The notes under the pieces are model-generated. The model made no database searches, had not been told where the DNA came from, and saw only the letters and a program-made list of their open reading frames with translations. A stretch of 5,427 nucleotides of DNA from an uncultured Geobacteraceae bacterium. GTDB taxonomy: Bacteria > Desulfobacterota > Desulfuromonadia > Geobacterales > Pseudopelobacteraceae. The position numbers and the translations under genes were made by a program. Where the stretch lies: contig CAIRND010000509.1 in NCBI GenBank assembly GCA_903879825.1, positions 1-5,427 of the forward strand, in the 5' to 3' direction. Each line of letters begins with the position of its first letter. Position 1 is the first letter of the stretch. This document shows, piece after piece, positions 4,679-5,427 of the stretch.

Positions 4679-5427
4679 ATGAAAGACCCTCAGCAATCAC
4701 TTGGTCTACGGACACTGGAAGACATCAGTTCAATCATTCTGCATTCGCATGATCTGCAGGACACCTTAGACAACATTGTCACTCTGGTAGCCAAGCGCAT
4801 GAGGAGTGACGTCTGTTCGATCTATCTACTCGAGAATGATGGTGAAACACTGACACTCAAGGCGACGAAAGGACTTTCAAAGGCATCCGTCAACCGTGTT
4901 TTCATGAAGGTTCACGAAGGTCTGACCGGCCTTGCGATTGAAACTCGCGAAATGGTCATGACCGACAATGCCCCGGCTCATCCGCGCTATAAATATTTTA
5001 AGGAAGCAAAGGAAGAGCGTTTTCTTTCATTTTTGGGATTGCCGTTATTTGAGCATAAAGCCCCCATCGGCGTTATAGTCGTGCAGACCCGTGAGACACG
5101 CACCTTCAGCGAAGATGAGATCAGCGTCCTGCGCACGATCACCTTTCAGATCGGCAGCATCGTCCATTCGGCCCGATTACTTGATTCGATTCAGCACAAG
5201 GAGCAGGAGCGTGCCTGGTTTGAACAGGAGTTAGCCAAGGTCAGAAACGGCTCGGAGGATGAGAGCACTTCTCCCCGCTCCGGAAAGTCAAAGCGGACGT
5301 CCGTTTCCAAAATGCTTGATGGTACCGCCGTTTCAGCCGGTTTCAGCCGGGGGAAAATCTACATACTTGATCGCTTCAGTGACAAGGTTATCAAACTGGC
5401 CAAGGTTGGCACCATTGGCGAAGAACA
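4679..5427 (+). CDS. ptsP: PtsP: GAF domain-containing PEP-protein phosphotransferase (EI-Ntr), N-terminal part (truncated by window edge)
   Basis: The first 249 codons are visible and the frame is open to the right edge. PtsP takes phosphate from PEP and passes it to NPr (PtsO), starting the nitrogen PTS phosphorelay that reports nitrogen and redox state. Residues about 10-168 are a GAF domain closely following E. coli PtsP: SDVCSIYLLENDG (43-55), LKATKGL (60-66), EGLTGLAIETRE (80-91), HPRYKYFKEAKEERFLSFLG (101-120) and GVIVVQTRETR (131-141). A charged helical linker (170-211) leads to DGTAVSAGFSRGKIYIL (214-230), the first strand of the enzyme I N-terminal domain. The active-site His and the PEP-binding barrel lie outside the window. 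The ATG at 4679 has AAGGA 5 nt upstream. The ATG at 4674 is out of frame. In this family the GAF domain is thought to sense small molecules such as glutamine; the ligand here is unknown. Confidence 0.93.
   Translation, partial: MKDPQQSLGLRTLEDISSIILHSHDLQDTLDNIVTLVAKRMRSDVCSIYLLENDGETLTLKATKGLSKASVNRVFMKVHEGLTGLAIETREMVMTDNAPAHPRYKYFKEAKEERFLSFLGLPLFEHKAPIGVIVVQTRETRTFSEDEISVLRTITFQIGSIVHSARLLDSIQHKEQERAWFEQELAKVRNGSEDESTSPRSGKSKRTSVSKMLDGTAVSAGFSRGKIYILDRFSDKVIKLAKVGTIGEE
5331..5350. repeat. Perfect 10-bp tandem duplication inside ptsP
   Basis: TTTCAGCCGG occurs twice in a row without mismatch, at the codons for the first strand of the enzyme I domain. Ten is not a multiple of three, so loss or gain of one unit would break the frame just before the catalytic domain. 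The present frame is intact and matches the family, so two units are the working form. Confidence 0.7.

Noticed and set aside
4540..4752. 70-codon plus-strand frame overlapping the ptsP start
   Set aside because: It is out of frame with ptsP, runs through the promoter and ribosome site, and has no recognisable protein features.

Overview
The window (about half GC) carries five protein-coding genes and one probable unannotated RNA. The set is a tungsten-type aldehyde:ferredoxin oxidoreductase (AOR) with a dedicated MoaD-like carrier, a small phasin/UbiK-like protein next to a UbiB-type kinase, a secreted DUF4403 protein, and a GAF-containing PtsP. This fits an anaerobic or facultative Gram-negative bacterium. 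My best guess is a Desulfuromonadales/Geobacter-like member of the former Deltaproteobacteria. That placement is inferred from gene content only; there is no rRNA or other marker.

Layout. Minus strand, positions 1-674: a 98-residue coiled-coil protein followed 3 nt later by the N-terminal part of a UbiB/ABC1 kinase that runs off the left edge. Positions 675-975 are intergenic. They hold a good minus-strand promoter for that pair, a perfect 18-bp dyad, a good plus-strand promoter, and a strong plus-strand intrinsic terminator with a 15-bp perfect stem and T7. No plus-strand gene lies between that promoter and terminator, so they most simply bound a small RNA of about 118 nt. Minus strand, 976-3108: a MoaD/ThiS-like carrier and then AOR, each with a clear Shine-Dalgarno site. 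Minus strand, 3166-4467: a secreted DUF4403 protein with a visible internal duplication. Positions 4468-4678 are a divergent intergenic region with a good plus-strand promoter. Plus strand, 4679 to the right edge: the GAF domain and first residues of the enzyme I domain of PtsP (EI-Ntr).

How the parts work together. The carrier and AOR form a metabolic unit: the carrier probably donates sulfur for the pterin dithiolene that holds tungsten or molybdenum, and AOR interconverts aldehydes and carboxylic acids with ferredoxin. The coiled-coil protein and UbiB form a second unit, probably concerned with isoprenoid quinone or membrane lipid. PtsP is a phosphorelay regulator (nitrogen PTS). DUF4403 is a cell-envelope protein of unknown role and is probably not part of the AOR pathway. 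I see no mobile element, CRISPR array, tRNA or rRNA. The least ordinary part is the divergent promoter, dyad and orphan-terminator region at 690-910.
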